Origin: Haladaptatus sp. QDMS2
GTDB lineage: Archaea > Halobacteriota > Halobacteria > Halobacteriales > Halococcaceae
Direction of reading: 5' to 3'
Length of the DNA: 64,000 nt
Assembly (NCBI RefSeq): GCF_029338295.1
Contig: NZ_CP119791.1
Span: 2,852,001-2,916,000 of the forward strand
This document shows, in pieces, positions 26,052 to 33,553 of this stretch; positions within the stretch are counted from its first letter, which is position 1, and each line of letters starts with the position of its first letter. Below the pieces are notes generated by a model, which made no database searches, was not told the origin of the DNA, and saw only the letters and a program-made list of their open reading frames with translations. The position numbers and the translations under genes were made by a program.

Positions 26052-27017
26052 ATGACCTCCGACGAAGAGCAGGAACACGAACTCACGCCGGATCGGGCTT
26101 TCGCTGTACTCGGCCACGAGACGCGACTCGCCATCCTGTTCGAACTCTGGAAACAACGCCGTCCCGACGAACACGTTCCGCAGCACCCGATAGCGTTCTC
26201 AGAGTTGCGAAAGTCCCTCGGGATGCGGGACGGCTCGCAGTTCAACTACCACCTCAAGCCTCTTCTGGGCCGGTTCGTTCACCAATCAGCGGATGGGTAC
26301 ATCCTCCGACGGGAGGGTGAGCGCGTGGTCAGCGCGATCCTCGCTGGGGCATTCACCGACGAAGTCGTGTTCGAGACGGTCCCGAACGACAAGCCGTGCG
26401 AAATCTGTGGGGGACAGACCGTCTTCGAGTGCAACACCGACCTGACCCGTGGATACTTTGCGATCAGGTGCACCGAGTGCGAGGGAGCGTTCGGTGGCAC
26501 TGGGTTCGATGGGGCATTGAGCCTGACCGATTCGCTCTCGCCGGTCGGCACCCGCAGCCGGGACCCAGAGGAGTTCTACCGGGCACTGGATGTCAGGGTG
26601 AAACACCAAATCATGTCCGCAGTGGAGGGGGTCTGTCCCGACTGCACCGGAACCACGAGCGCGACGCCCCATGTCTGTGAGGACCACCATGTCGAACCGG
26701 GCCGTCGCTGTGAGTCGTGTGACACCATCTTCGAGGTTCAGTACGTCATCGTGTGTGATGTCTGTCAACAGATGTTCGGTATTCCGAGCAACCGGTGTCT
26801 ACTCACCGAACCGAGAGTGCTCGTGTTTCTCGACGATCATGGCTACGACCCCTGGTACGACTGGCTCCTGATCGAACTGGAATTGGTCCAACGCCAGACG
26901 GTTCGCTCCGAAGACCCGTTCGAATTGGAGATGGTCCTCGAGGCCGACGGGGACCGACTGGTGGCGACCCTCGACGAGAAGGGGGCTGTTTCAACCCTCA
27001 ACCGGGTGCCTCGATAG
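26052..27017 (+). CDS. ArsR-type winged-helix regulator with zinc-ribbon C-terminus
   Basis: 321 residues from ATG 26052 (MTSDEEQEHELTPDRAFAVL). An N-terminal winged helix (about 10-95): LGHETRLAILFELWKQ and FSELRKSLGMRDGSQFNYHL, then LRREGERVVSAILAG as the wing helix. The long C-terminal half has several Cys pairs (CEICGGQTVFEC, CTECEGAF, CPDCTGTT, CESCDTIF, CDVCQQMFG), i.e. two to three zinc ribbons. Such haloarchaeal HTH plus zinc-ribbon proteins are typical transcription regulators. It probably controls the adjacent cupin gene or a metal-related response, which is inference. Confidence 0.8.
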   Translation: MTSDEEQEHELTPDRAFAVLGHETRLAILFELWKQRRPDEHVPQHPIAFSELRKSLGMRDGSQFNYHLKPLLGRFVHQSADGYILRREGERVVSAILAGAFTDEVVFETVPNDKPCEICGGQTVFECNTDLTRGYFAIRCTECEGAFGGTGFDGALSLTDSLSPVGTRSRDPEEFYRALDVRVKHQIMSAVEGVCPDCTGTTSATPHVCEDHHVEPGRRCESCDTIFEVQYVIVCDVCQQMFGIPSNRCLLTEPRVLVFLDDHGYDPWYDWLLIELELVQRQTVRSEDPFELEMVLEADGDRLVATLDEKGAVSTLNRVPR

Positions 27018-27176
27018 GCGTGTAGAATGTCGTGAGGAGCCGCCCGCTTGATGCTATTCCCTGTCTGCCTTAGCCGGACGAGAGGTCCGGTGTGACCGAC
27101 TTGCGCCTTCTATTCACCAGGGCCGCAACAACCTATACGTAGAACGAGATCTTCGACAGAAGAGGGGTTTTCTGTA
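27018..27176. other. Intergenic region with two hairpins
   Basis: Convergent spacer between the HTH gene and ileS. CCGGAC and GTCCGG pair at 27074-27090 (5-nt loop), and ACAGAA and TTCTGT pair at 27156-27175 right after the ileS stop. No gene is supported. Confidence 0.45.
27156..27175 (-). terminator. Hairpin just after ileS stop
   Basis: 6-bp stem ACAGAA / TTCTGT with an 8-nt loop, starting directly after the ileS stop codon. It may mark the end of the ileS transcript. Archaeal termination usually relies on T tracts, which are weak here, so this call is tentative. Confidence 0.3.
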
Positions 27177-30100
27177 TTAGGCTGCCTTCTCGATTGCGAG
27201 CGTCATCGTGACGCCTTCGACGTCCCATTCCTTGCGGTGGCCATCTTCGACCGCACCGACGTCGGTGGCCCGAACCTCGGATGCGATGAGTTCCTCGTGC
27301 GCCGAGACGAGATCAGCCACGCGCTCGTCTGCGATGTCGTAGGCGAGGCGGATGGAGGCGTCTAAGTCGAGGTCCAGATCTTTGCGCATCTCCTGGACGC
27401 GGCGGATGACCTCGCGAGCGTAGCCCTCGCTCTCGATGTCCTCGGTGAGCGTGGTGTCCACGTAGACGGTGCCCTGTGCGCCACCTTCGAGCGAGAACGA
27501 GGCAGCACTCGTCCCCTCCGGCGTCTTCGTGACGAAAGTGACCATGTCCTCCTCCAGTTCGATGTCCTCGCCGAGTTGCTCGCTCACGGCGTCTTCGAGC
27601 GCGGAGAGCGACGGCGCTTCGATGCGGGCCTCGTTGAGCGCGTTCATGACTTTCCCGGCGTCACCGCCGAAGGCGGGGCCGAGCAGGCTCATGTCGGCTT
27701 CTGCGCTGTAGTAGAGTTCGCCCCACGAGTCCTCGGGGTCGATGACCTCGATGGTGCGGGCGTTGAGCCGGTCTGCGACGAGTGTGGCCTGCGACCGGAC
27801 GGCCGCTGCCACCCGGTCATCTGTGGCGTCGACGACGATGCGCGTGACCGGCCAGCGGAGTTTGCGCTCTGCCTGTTGGCGGGCGTTCGACCCGGCTTCC
27901 TCGACGGCGCGGACGACCGTCATCTCCCACTCTAACTGCTCGTTGTGGAGTGCCCGGTCGTACTCAGGCCAGTCGCACATGTGGACCGTGTCGTAGCCTG
28001 CGTCACCGGTGAGGTTCTGGTAGATTTCCTCGGTGATGAACGGTGCGAACGGCGCGAGCAGCGCGACGACTTCCGAGAGGACGTGGTAGAACGTCGTGTA
28101 CGCGGACGTCTTGGAGTCGGATTCGGCCTCCTCCCACATGCGCTCGCGGACGACCTGGATGTAGAATCGTGAGACGTCCTCAACGACGAAGTCGACGAGC
28201 GTCCCGACGGCGCGGTCGTAGCGGAAGTCGTCCATCGACGCGGTCATGGACTGCTTGACCGTCTGGAGTCGCGAGAGCAGCCAGCGGTCTTCCTGGTCGA
28301 GGGTCACGTCGTCTACGGTCTGGGCTTCGGGGTCGAAGCCGTCCATGCGCATGTACGGCAGCGGGAACCGGAAGACGTTCCAGAGGATGTTGAGGTGGCG
28401 CTGCATGGTCGCCATCTCGTCCCACGAGAAGCGCATGTCCTCACCCTGTGGGTTCACCGAGAGGAGAAACAGACGCATCGCGTCCGAACCGTGCTTGTCG
28501 ATTGCCTCGTGGGGTTCGACGACGTTGCCAACTGATTTGGACATCTTGCGACCGTCCTTGTCGTTCGCGAAGCCGTGCATGAGAACCTCCTTGTACGGAA
28601 TCTCGCCGAGTGCGGCGGTGCCCATGCCCAGTTGCGACCAGAACCACCCGCGCGTCTGGTCGTGGGCCTCGATGATGAGGTCTGCCGGCCAGAGTTCGTC
28701 GAATCGCTCTGTCTCCGATGGGTAGTCGAGCGTGCCCCACGAGGCGACCGAGGAGTCGAGCCACACGTCGAACACGTCGGGGACGCGGTGGGCGTCCGCG
28801 CCACACTCCGCACACGACATGGTGAGTGGGTCGACGGCCGGGCGGTGGAGGTCCACCTTGTTCGGGTCGACGTCCTCGTGGACGCGTGCGGCGAGTTCCT
28901 CGCGCGTGCCGACGACGTTCAGGTGGCCACAGGAGGCGTCGTCGCACATCCAGATTGGGATGGGGATGCCCCAGTAACGCTGCCGGGAGACGTTCCAGTC
29001 GCGGGCGTTCTCGACCCAGTCGCGGAAGCGGTTGTCGCGTGCCCAGTCTGGATGCCACTCGGAATTCTCGATGTTGTCGAGGAGTTCGTCTTTGATGTCG
29101 CTGACCGTGATGAACCACTGGTCGGTGGCGAGGAAGACGATGTCCGTGTCACAGCGCCAACAGTGGCCGTAGCGGTGGCGGTGTCGACCCGAGGCGAGGA
29201 GCAGGTCCTTCGCCTCTAGGTCGGCGATGACGTTCTCGTTCGCGTCGCGGACGAACTGGCCTTCGTACTTGCCACCCTGTTCGGTGAACGTTCCGTCACC
29301 GGCGACGGGGCAGAAGATGTCGAGACCGAGTTCTGTCCCGCGCTCGAAGTCCTCTTGCCCGTGGCCGGGTGCGGAGTGGACGAGGCCCGTGCGGTCTGCT
29401 TCGACGTAGTCCGCGGTGTAGACCTGTCCGGCACCCTCGAATGCGGCGTGGTCTGGCACTTCGTCTGCGAGCGGGTGGTCGTACTCCCAACCGACCATGT
29501 CCGCGCCCGTGACTTCTTCGAGGATTTCGAAGTCGTCGTAGCGCCCCTCTTTGAGCGCGCCTTCGACGCACGGTTCGGCGAGGTAGAGTACCTCGCTCTC
29601 ACCGTCTTTCGTCGCCTTCACGGCCTGATAGGTCATGTCCTCGCCGACCGCGACGAACGTGTTCGCCGGGATGGTCCACGGGGTGGTCGTCCAGATGACG
29701 AGCGAGCCCTCGCGGTCGCGGAGCGGGAACTTCACGTAGATAGATGGCGACTCGATTTCGTCGTATTCGACCTCGGCATCGGCGATGGCCGTCTCACAGC
29801 GTGGACACTGGTTGATGGAGCGTTTGCCGAGTTCGACGAGGCCGCGCTCGTGGGCCTGCTTGAAGCCCCACCACGCGGCTTCCATGTATTCGGGGGAGAC
29901 GGTTCGGTAGGGGTTTTCCCAGTCCATCCAGACGCCGAAGGACTTGAAGTCAGACTGGAGGCCCTCCAGGTTGTCGTCGGCGAACTGCTTGCACTCGTCG
30001 ATGAAGTTCTCGATGCCGAACGCCTCGATGTCCTTCTTGTTCTCGAAGCCGAGTTTCTCCTCGACTTTCGTCTCGATGGGGAGGCCGTGCATGTCGTAGC

Positions 30101-30356
30101 CCGGACGGTCGGTGACGTTCCACCCCTGCATCCGCTTGTAGCGGATGGTCGCGTCTTTCAGCGTCTTGTTCCAGGTGGTGCCCATGTGGGCGGCCCCGGA
30201 GGTGTACGGGGGGCCGTCGACGAAGAAGAACGTCTCGGCCTCCTGTCGGTGTTGTTTCGTCTGCTCGTAGGCGTCGACGTCGTCCCAGTAGTCGAACACC
30301 CGCTCCTCTACGGCGTCGGGGTCGTACTGGTCGTCGACGTCAGCAAACCTGCTCAT
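27177..30356 (-). CDS. ileS: Isoleucine-tRNA ligase
   Basis: 1059 residues, full length for archaeal IleRS. Class Ia motifs: the HIGH-type PYTSGAAHMGTTWNKTLKD near residues 51-69 and GRKMSKSVGNVVEP (KMSKS) near 600. The CP1 editing domain lies between (VIWTTTPWTIPANTF with the conserved TTPWT, about residue 224). Two zinc-type Cys clusters (CPRCETAIA in the N-terminal half and CDDASCGHL, CAECGAD in the second half) are seen. It charges tRNA-Ile and edits Val. ATG at 30356 (MSRFADVDDQYDPDAVEE) is the normal family start. Confidence 0.97.
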   Translation of the reverse strand: MSRFADVDDQYDPDAVEERVFDYWDDVDAYEQTKQHRQEAETFFFVDGPPYTSGAAHMGTTWNKTLKDATIRYKRMQGWNVTDRPGYDMHGLPIETKVEEKLGFENKKDIEAFGIENFIDECKQFADDNLEGLQSDFKSFGVWMDWENPYRTVSPEYMEAAWWGFKQAHERGLVELGKRSINQCPRCETAIADAEVEYDEIESPSIYVKFPLRDREGSLVIWTTTPWTIPANTFVAVGEDMTYQAVKATKDGESEVLYLAEPCVEGALKEGRYDDFEILEEVTGADMVGWEYDHPLADEVPDHAAFEGAGQVYTADYVEADRTGLVHSAPGHGQEDFERGTELGLDIFCPVAGDGTFTEQGGKYEGQFVRDANENVIADLEAKDLLLASGRHRHRYGHCWRCDTDIVFLATDQWFITVSDIKDELLDNIENSEWHPDWARDNRFRDWVENARDWNVSRQRYWGIPIPIWMCDDASCGHLNVVGTREELAARVHEDVDPNKVDLHRPAVDPLTMSCAECGADAHRVPDVFDVWLDSSVASWGTLDYPSETERFDELWPADLIIEAHDQTRGWFWSQLGMGTAALGEIPYKEVLMHGFANDKDGRKMSKSVGNVVEPHEAIDKHGSDAMRLFLLSVNPQGEDMRFSWDEMATMQRHLNILWNVFRFPLPYMRMDGFDPEAQTVDDVTLDQEDRWLLSRLQTVKQSMTASMDDFRYDRAVGTLVDFVVEDVSRFYIQVVRERMWEEAESDSKTSAYTTFYHVLSEVVALLAPFAPFITEEIYQNLTGDAGYDTVHMCDWPEYDRALHNEQLEWEMTVVRAVEEAGSNARQQAERKLRWPVTRIVVDATDDRVAAAVRSQATLVADRLNARTIEVIDPEDSWGELYYSAEADMSLLGPAFGGDAGKVMNALNEARIEAPSLSALEDAVSEQLGEDIELEEDMVTFVTKTPEGTSAASFSLEGGAQGTVYVDTTLTEDIESEGYAREVIRRVQEMRKDLDLDLDASIRLAYDIADERVADLVSAHEELIASEVRATDVGAVEDGHRKEWDVEGVTMTLAIEKAA

Positions 30357-30407
30357 ACAGTGGTGAACCCTCTCAGGGATTAAAGGAGAATCGGTTAGAC
30401 TGTCGGT

Positions 30408-30659
30408 TCAATTGTCGCTCGTGCCGAGGGCGAACAGTGCGGGCAGCAACTTTCCGCGGCCGATGAGAACGATGCCGAAGTAGCCGAGGACGACGCCCAT
30501 GAACGCGAACCAGAGGCCCATCGTCAGGTCGCCCGTGGCAATCGTTTCGAAGCCGGTGAGTTCGGCGGCCACACTCAGTGTGGTGAGTGCGCCAGCGCCC
30601 ACGGCGTACACGAGCACCGCGAACAGCTCCGCGCCGAGGTCGACGAGTAGTTCTCTCAT
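30408..30659 (-). CDS. Small two-helix membrane protein
   Basis: 83 residues from ATG 30659, supported by a TATA-like TAGATAAC about 27 bases upstream; ATG 30671 adds four residues. Two or three hydrophobic stretches (about 8-30 and 42-65). No recognised family. It lies back to back with the next small membrane gene, each with its own promoter. Confidence 0.6.
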   Translation of the reverse strand: MRELLVDLGAELFAVLVYAVGAGALTTLSVAAELTGFETIATGDLTMGLWFAFMGVVLGYFGIVLIGRGKLLPALFALGTSDN

Positions 30660-30726
30660 ACTCCCACTCATTTGACCGCTCGTTATCTACTTTTCGTGAT
30701 ACTGTGTCACACTCGGTCGCAGAACA

Positions 30727-30732
30727 TTTTAG
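30727..30732 (+). promoter_or_regulatory. TATA box of small gene at 30757
   Basis: TTTTAG, 27 bases before ATG 30757, leaderless geometry. Confidence 0.5.
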
Positions 30733-30756
30733 CTATCCGCCGGGAAACGACGTGTC

Positions 30757-30984
30757 ATGGGACGCTACGGAAACATCGACTACGCTGCGGTGACGAAACT
30801 GGGCTTTCTGTTGAGCCTCGGCCTGTTCGCAATCGGCGCGGGCGGTGAACTCATCGGGCACGCGCTGTACTCGTCGCTGCCCGCCTGGGAGGAAACGCTC
30901 TTTTTCGACCTCGAAGTGATCGGCGTCCTCGGGGCGCTGCTCGTGCCGCTGTTTTTCGGTATCATCCTCCCTTTGACGGAGTGA
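30757..30984 (+). CDS. Small two-helix membrane protein (haloarchaeal family)
   Basis: 75 residues from ATG 30757 (MGRYGNIDYAAVTKLGFLLS). Two membrane helices (about 14-35 and 48-70) with a short loop holding a Trp and acidic residues. The YGNIDYAAVTKLGF start is a recurrent haloarchaeal small-protein signature. Function unknown. Confidence 0.65.
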   Translation: MGRYGNIDYAAVTKLGFLLSLGLFAIGAGGELIGHALYSSLPAWEETLFFDLEVIGVLGALLVPLFFGIILPLTE

Positions 30985-31063
30985 CTCTGCCACCGCGACT
31001 ATCAGAAATCACAAATATTCCAGATACATTGATATTCTCTTGTGTTGTTATTCAGCTGGGGAA

Positions 31064-31492
31064 ATGAAGACTGAGATGGGGATTGGGGGACTTACTGAAC
31101 AGAGCGCAGCACAGGCGAAGCACGCGAACAGACACCGAGAGCGCACGCTGGAACTCGTCGAATTTCTCGGCGGGCGGGCCGGCGACGCGCTGTGCTGGGT
31201 CGCGTACTACGATGCCACCGTCTACGAGTTACTCTATACGCGGACCGACCTCGAAGGGTCCGTAGACGACGGCGATGTGACCGGTATCATCTCTCACTTA
31301 CGATTCGAAGCACCGCTTTCAGAGGAATCTATCTTCCCGTACGAGTCGCTGCGGGCGACCGTCCGGCTCTTCGACGACGCAGTCGTGATACACATGCCAC
31401 AGGGTTGTGCCTGTGGCGTCGTCGTCTCGCTCGACCAGAGCGCGGCACGAAACCTCAAATCGTTCATCACCGACTGCGAAGTCTACCTGTAG
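31064..31492 (+). CDS. Haloarchaeal DUF7522-like protein, paralogue 1 of 3
   Basis: 142 residues from ATG 31064 (MKTEMGIGGLTEQS). One alpha/beta domain: an N-terminal helix HRERTLELVEFLGGRAGDAL, then CWVAYYDATVYELLYTRTDL (strand pair), a helix ending in FPYESLRATVRLFDDA and VVIHMPQGCACGVVVSLDQ plus a C-terminal helix ending in a Cys-containing tail SFITDCEVYL. Two further copies follow at 32199 and 32672. The repeated presence of YY/FYS plus LL-L-R-DL, then a PQG or IQG loop, marks a family of unknown function. It is cytosolic. Confidence 0.7.
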   Translation: MKTEMGIGGLTEQSAAQAKHANRHRERTLELVEFLGGRAGDALCWVAYYDATVYELLYTRTDLEGSVDDGDVTGIISHLRFEAPLSEESIFPYESLRATVRLFDDAVVIHMPQGCACGVVVSLDQSAARNLKSFITDCEVYL

Positions 31493-31531
31493 CCCGCTTC
31501 GTTAAGCCGTCACCGCCGCAACACTGCGGAT

Positions 31532-32161
31532 ATGGTGCCGTTTCCTGACCCGACGACGCGCAATGAACTCGTTGCCGACTGTCGCCGCTGTCCGGCCCTG
31601 GTCGAGGCACGCGAGTGCATCGCCTGGGGGAACGGGCCGCTCGACGCGACGCTCGTCGTTATCGGCGAAGCGCCCGCTGCGGGCGACTCGACCGCGGACA
31701 CGTGGAAGGGTGGAAACTGGACGGGCATGGCCTACACGTCTCGCCACTCTGGGCGAACGGTTCGCCGGCTCATGGCAGACCTCGGGTACGGACCCGAAGA
31801 CTGCTACTACACAAACGCGGCCAAGTGCTACCCGAAAGACGGGGAGTCGAACCGCGCACCTCGAGACACCGAGCTTGCGAACTGTCGCTCGCATCTCGTA
31901 GACGAACTCTCGGCCATCCGTCCGCACGCCGTCCTCACGACCGGGAAACACGCGACGCGGTCCGTCCTCGCGATGGAATCCATCGCACTCGACGGCTTCC
32001 TCGACGCGGTCCTCACACCCATCGACTGTCCAACCCTGGAAGTCACCCTTCTGCCGCTGTTACATCCGTCCTACCAGGCGGTCTGGCTCTCGCGACTCGA
32101 TTTCACCTACGAGTCGTATCTGGAGGCGATTCGGACGCAGTTAGACGGGTTCGAAGCCTAA
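31532..32161 (+). CDS. Uracil-DNA glycosylase superfamily protein
   Basis: 209 residues from ATG 31532. UDG motif A reads VVIGEAPAAGDSTADT, followed by TNAAKCYPKDGES and the C-terminal motif B LLPLLHPSYQAVW. The N-terminal Cys cluster CRRCPAL plus later Cys (DCYYTNAAKC, ELANCRSHL) resembles the 4Fe-4S set of family 4 and 5 enzymes. It excises uracil (and possibly other deaminated bases) from DNA. It sits between the first two DUF7522-like paralogues, 39 bases from each neighbour. Confidence 0.85.
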   Translation: MVPFPDPTTRNELVADCRRCPALVEARECIAWGNGPLDATLVVIGEAPAAGDSTADTWKGGNWTGMAYTSRHSGRTVRRLMADLGYGPEDCYYTNAAKCYPKDGESNRAPRDTELANCRSHLVDELSAIRPHAVLTTGKHATRSVLAMESIALDGFLDAVLTPIDCPTLEVTLLPLLHPSYQAVWLSRLDFTYESYLEAIRTQLDGFEA

Positions 32162-32198
32162 CTCGTCGGCCACGTATTTTATATGAAATTCTTCCTAT

Positions 32199-32579
32199 AT
32201 GACAAGTGGGCCGATGTACAAGGACAATGCGAAGGAGTTGGTGTCGTTTCTCGAGCAAAGAGTAGGCGGGTCGCTCCGGGCCGTTGCCTTCTACTCGTCT
32301 GACACGATTGAACTGTTACACCTCCGCGACGACCTCGACCGCGAGCGAATCCGACGGTCTGTGGAACCCGGACTCGAAATCCTCCGACAAGAGTCTCAGC
32401 TCGAGGGCATCGGTGCCCTCCCCTTCGAGGACCTGAACGCAACTGTGCACTTGTTCGGCCAAGGTGTCCTCCTTCACTTCCCACAGGGGGTGGATCACGG
32501 CACTGTCGTGACCCTCGATAGCGGGGTGGCGCGTCAACTCAACGGATTCGTCAAAGAGTGCGCGGCGTATCTGAAATAG
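32199..32579 (+). CDS. Haloarchaeal DUF7522-like protein, paralogue 2 of 3
   Basis: 126 residues from ATG 32199, with ATG 32214 an alternative (MYKDNAKELVSFLEQRVG). Same layout as paralogue 1: helix, SLRAVAFYSSDTIELLHL, DDLDRERIRR, GALPFEDLNATVHLFGQG, LLHFPQGVDHGTVVTLDSG, and a helix with ECAAYLK. A TATA-like TTTTATAT at 32177-32184 lies about 20-35 bases before the candidate starts, so the gene has its own promoter. Function unknown. Confidence 0.7.
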   Translation: MTSGPMYKDNAKELVSFLEQRVGGSLRAVAFYSSDTIELLHLRDDLDRERIRRSVEPGLEILRQESQLEGIGALPFEDLNATVHLFGQGVLLHFPQGVDHGTVVTLDSGVARQLNGFVKECAAYLK

Positions 32580-32671
32580 TCATGCGCCAGCGCCTGCTGT
32601 CGATTATCTGTCGGGCATGACTATTCCACCCTTTTTGTTTTCATCGTCCACGAGAATTGTCAAAAGGGGCT

Positions 32672-33072
32672 ATGTCATTTCGACACGCGAAAGATCTCGT
32701 GCCGTTTCTGAAACGGAAGGCGAGAGAAAGTCTTCGAGGGGTCGTGTACTACGATGCGGAGGGGTCGCAGTTTCTGTATTTCAGAGACGACGTCGACAGA
32801 ACCAAACTCGAACAGAGATACCCACACGCGATGCGTCGGTTGCGCGAGGAGTCGACCGAATCGGAGGTTTACAACTATCCGTTTTCGAATCTCCACGCCA
32901 CAATTCGACTGTTCGAAGAGGCGACGCTCGTCCACCTCATCCAGGGTGAACAGACGGGGACCGTGTTCTCGCTCGAACCCGAGAGCACGCAGGTAGTCCG
33001 TGGCTTCGTCCACGAGTGTCTCGACCGCCTCAAACACACCAACTTTTCTTTCGGCCCTGCGTCTCGTCGACA
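32672..33072 (+). CDS. Haloarchaeal DUF7522-like domain, paralogue 3, without its own stop codon
   Basis: From ATG 32672 (MSFRHAKDLVPFLKRKAR). The family segments are intact: SLRGVVYYDAEGSQFLYF, DDVDRTKLEQRY, NYPFSNLHATIRLFEEA, LVHLIQGEQTGTVFSLE, ECLDRLK at about 33045. After that no stop codon occurs in this frame until 34720, and the frame is shared with the PaaK-like gene at 33554. The region 33073-33522 carries a different gene in another frame, so the long open frame from 33045 to 33553 is probably shadow, or the protein is really fused. The end given here is a domain boundary, not a stop codon. Confidence 0.6.
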
Positions 33073-33522
33073 ATGTCCGTCGACCGCGACGCGCTGGCCA
33101 GACTCCGTGACCAGTCCGTCACGCACACCCGCCGGTTCATCGTTGAGCGCCGCCACACGACGAATGTCTTCGGCGAGCAGGACGACCCAGCCGGGAAACC
33201 CGCCGCCGCCGACGCTTCCCCCGAGGAAGCAGTGCGCGTCCTGGGGTCGCCGTTCGTCGTCTCCTTCGCCGAGTTCACCGGCCGCGAATCGCTCCGAGGC
33301 CACCTCCCCGAGGGGACCGGGACGGTCGGCGAGTACGTCGGTCTCGACCACCGCAGCGCCGCACCGCTCGGGGCGACCGTCACCGTCGAAACCCTACTTA
33401 CCGGCGTGGAGGGGCCGAAACTCTCCCTCGAAGCCACCGTCTCGCACGACGGACGACTCGTCGGTGAGGTGGCTCTCGTGTTTCGCGTCGTCGACCGGGC
33501 GCGCTTTCGCGCCGCCCTCTGA
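33073..33522 (+). CDS. FlK-like hotdog thioesterase
   Basis: 149 residues from ATG 33073 (MSVDRDALARLRDQSVTHT). Single hotdog domain of the fluoroacetyl-CoA thioesterase-like family: RHTTNVFGE near the start (the Thr/Glu region), FAEFTGRESL as the central helix, GTVGEYVGLDHRSAAPLGA and a final RVVDRARF. It probably hydrolyses an acyl-CoA or serves as a binding-only protein. It lies in a different frame from the open frame that connects 32672 and 34720. The PaaK-like gene follows 31 bases later. Confidence 0.78.
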   Translation: MSVDRDALARLRDQSVTHTRRFIVERRHTTNVFGEQDDPAGKPAAADASPEEAVRVLGSPFVVSFAEFTGRESLRGHLPEGTGTVGEYVGLDHRSAAPLGATVTVETLLTGVEGPKLSLEATVSHDGRLVGEVALVFRVVDRARFRAAL

Positions 33523-33529
33523 TTTTATG
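33523..33529 (+). promoter_or_regulatory. TATA box of PaaK-like gene
   Basis: TTTTATG with ATG 33554 about 27 bases downstream, so this gene can be transcribed leaderless independently of the upstream open frame. Confidence 0.5.
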
Positions 33530-33553
33530 CAGTGTGGCAACACACCTCTCAGT

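Noticed and set aside
27074-27090. CCGGAC hairpin as an RNA gene or riboswitch
   Set aside because: A single 6-bp stem without conserved flanks or a controlled gene downstream is not enough to support an RNA feature.
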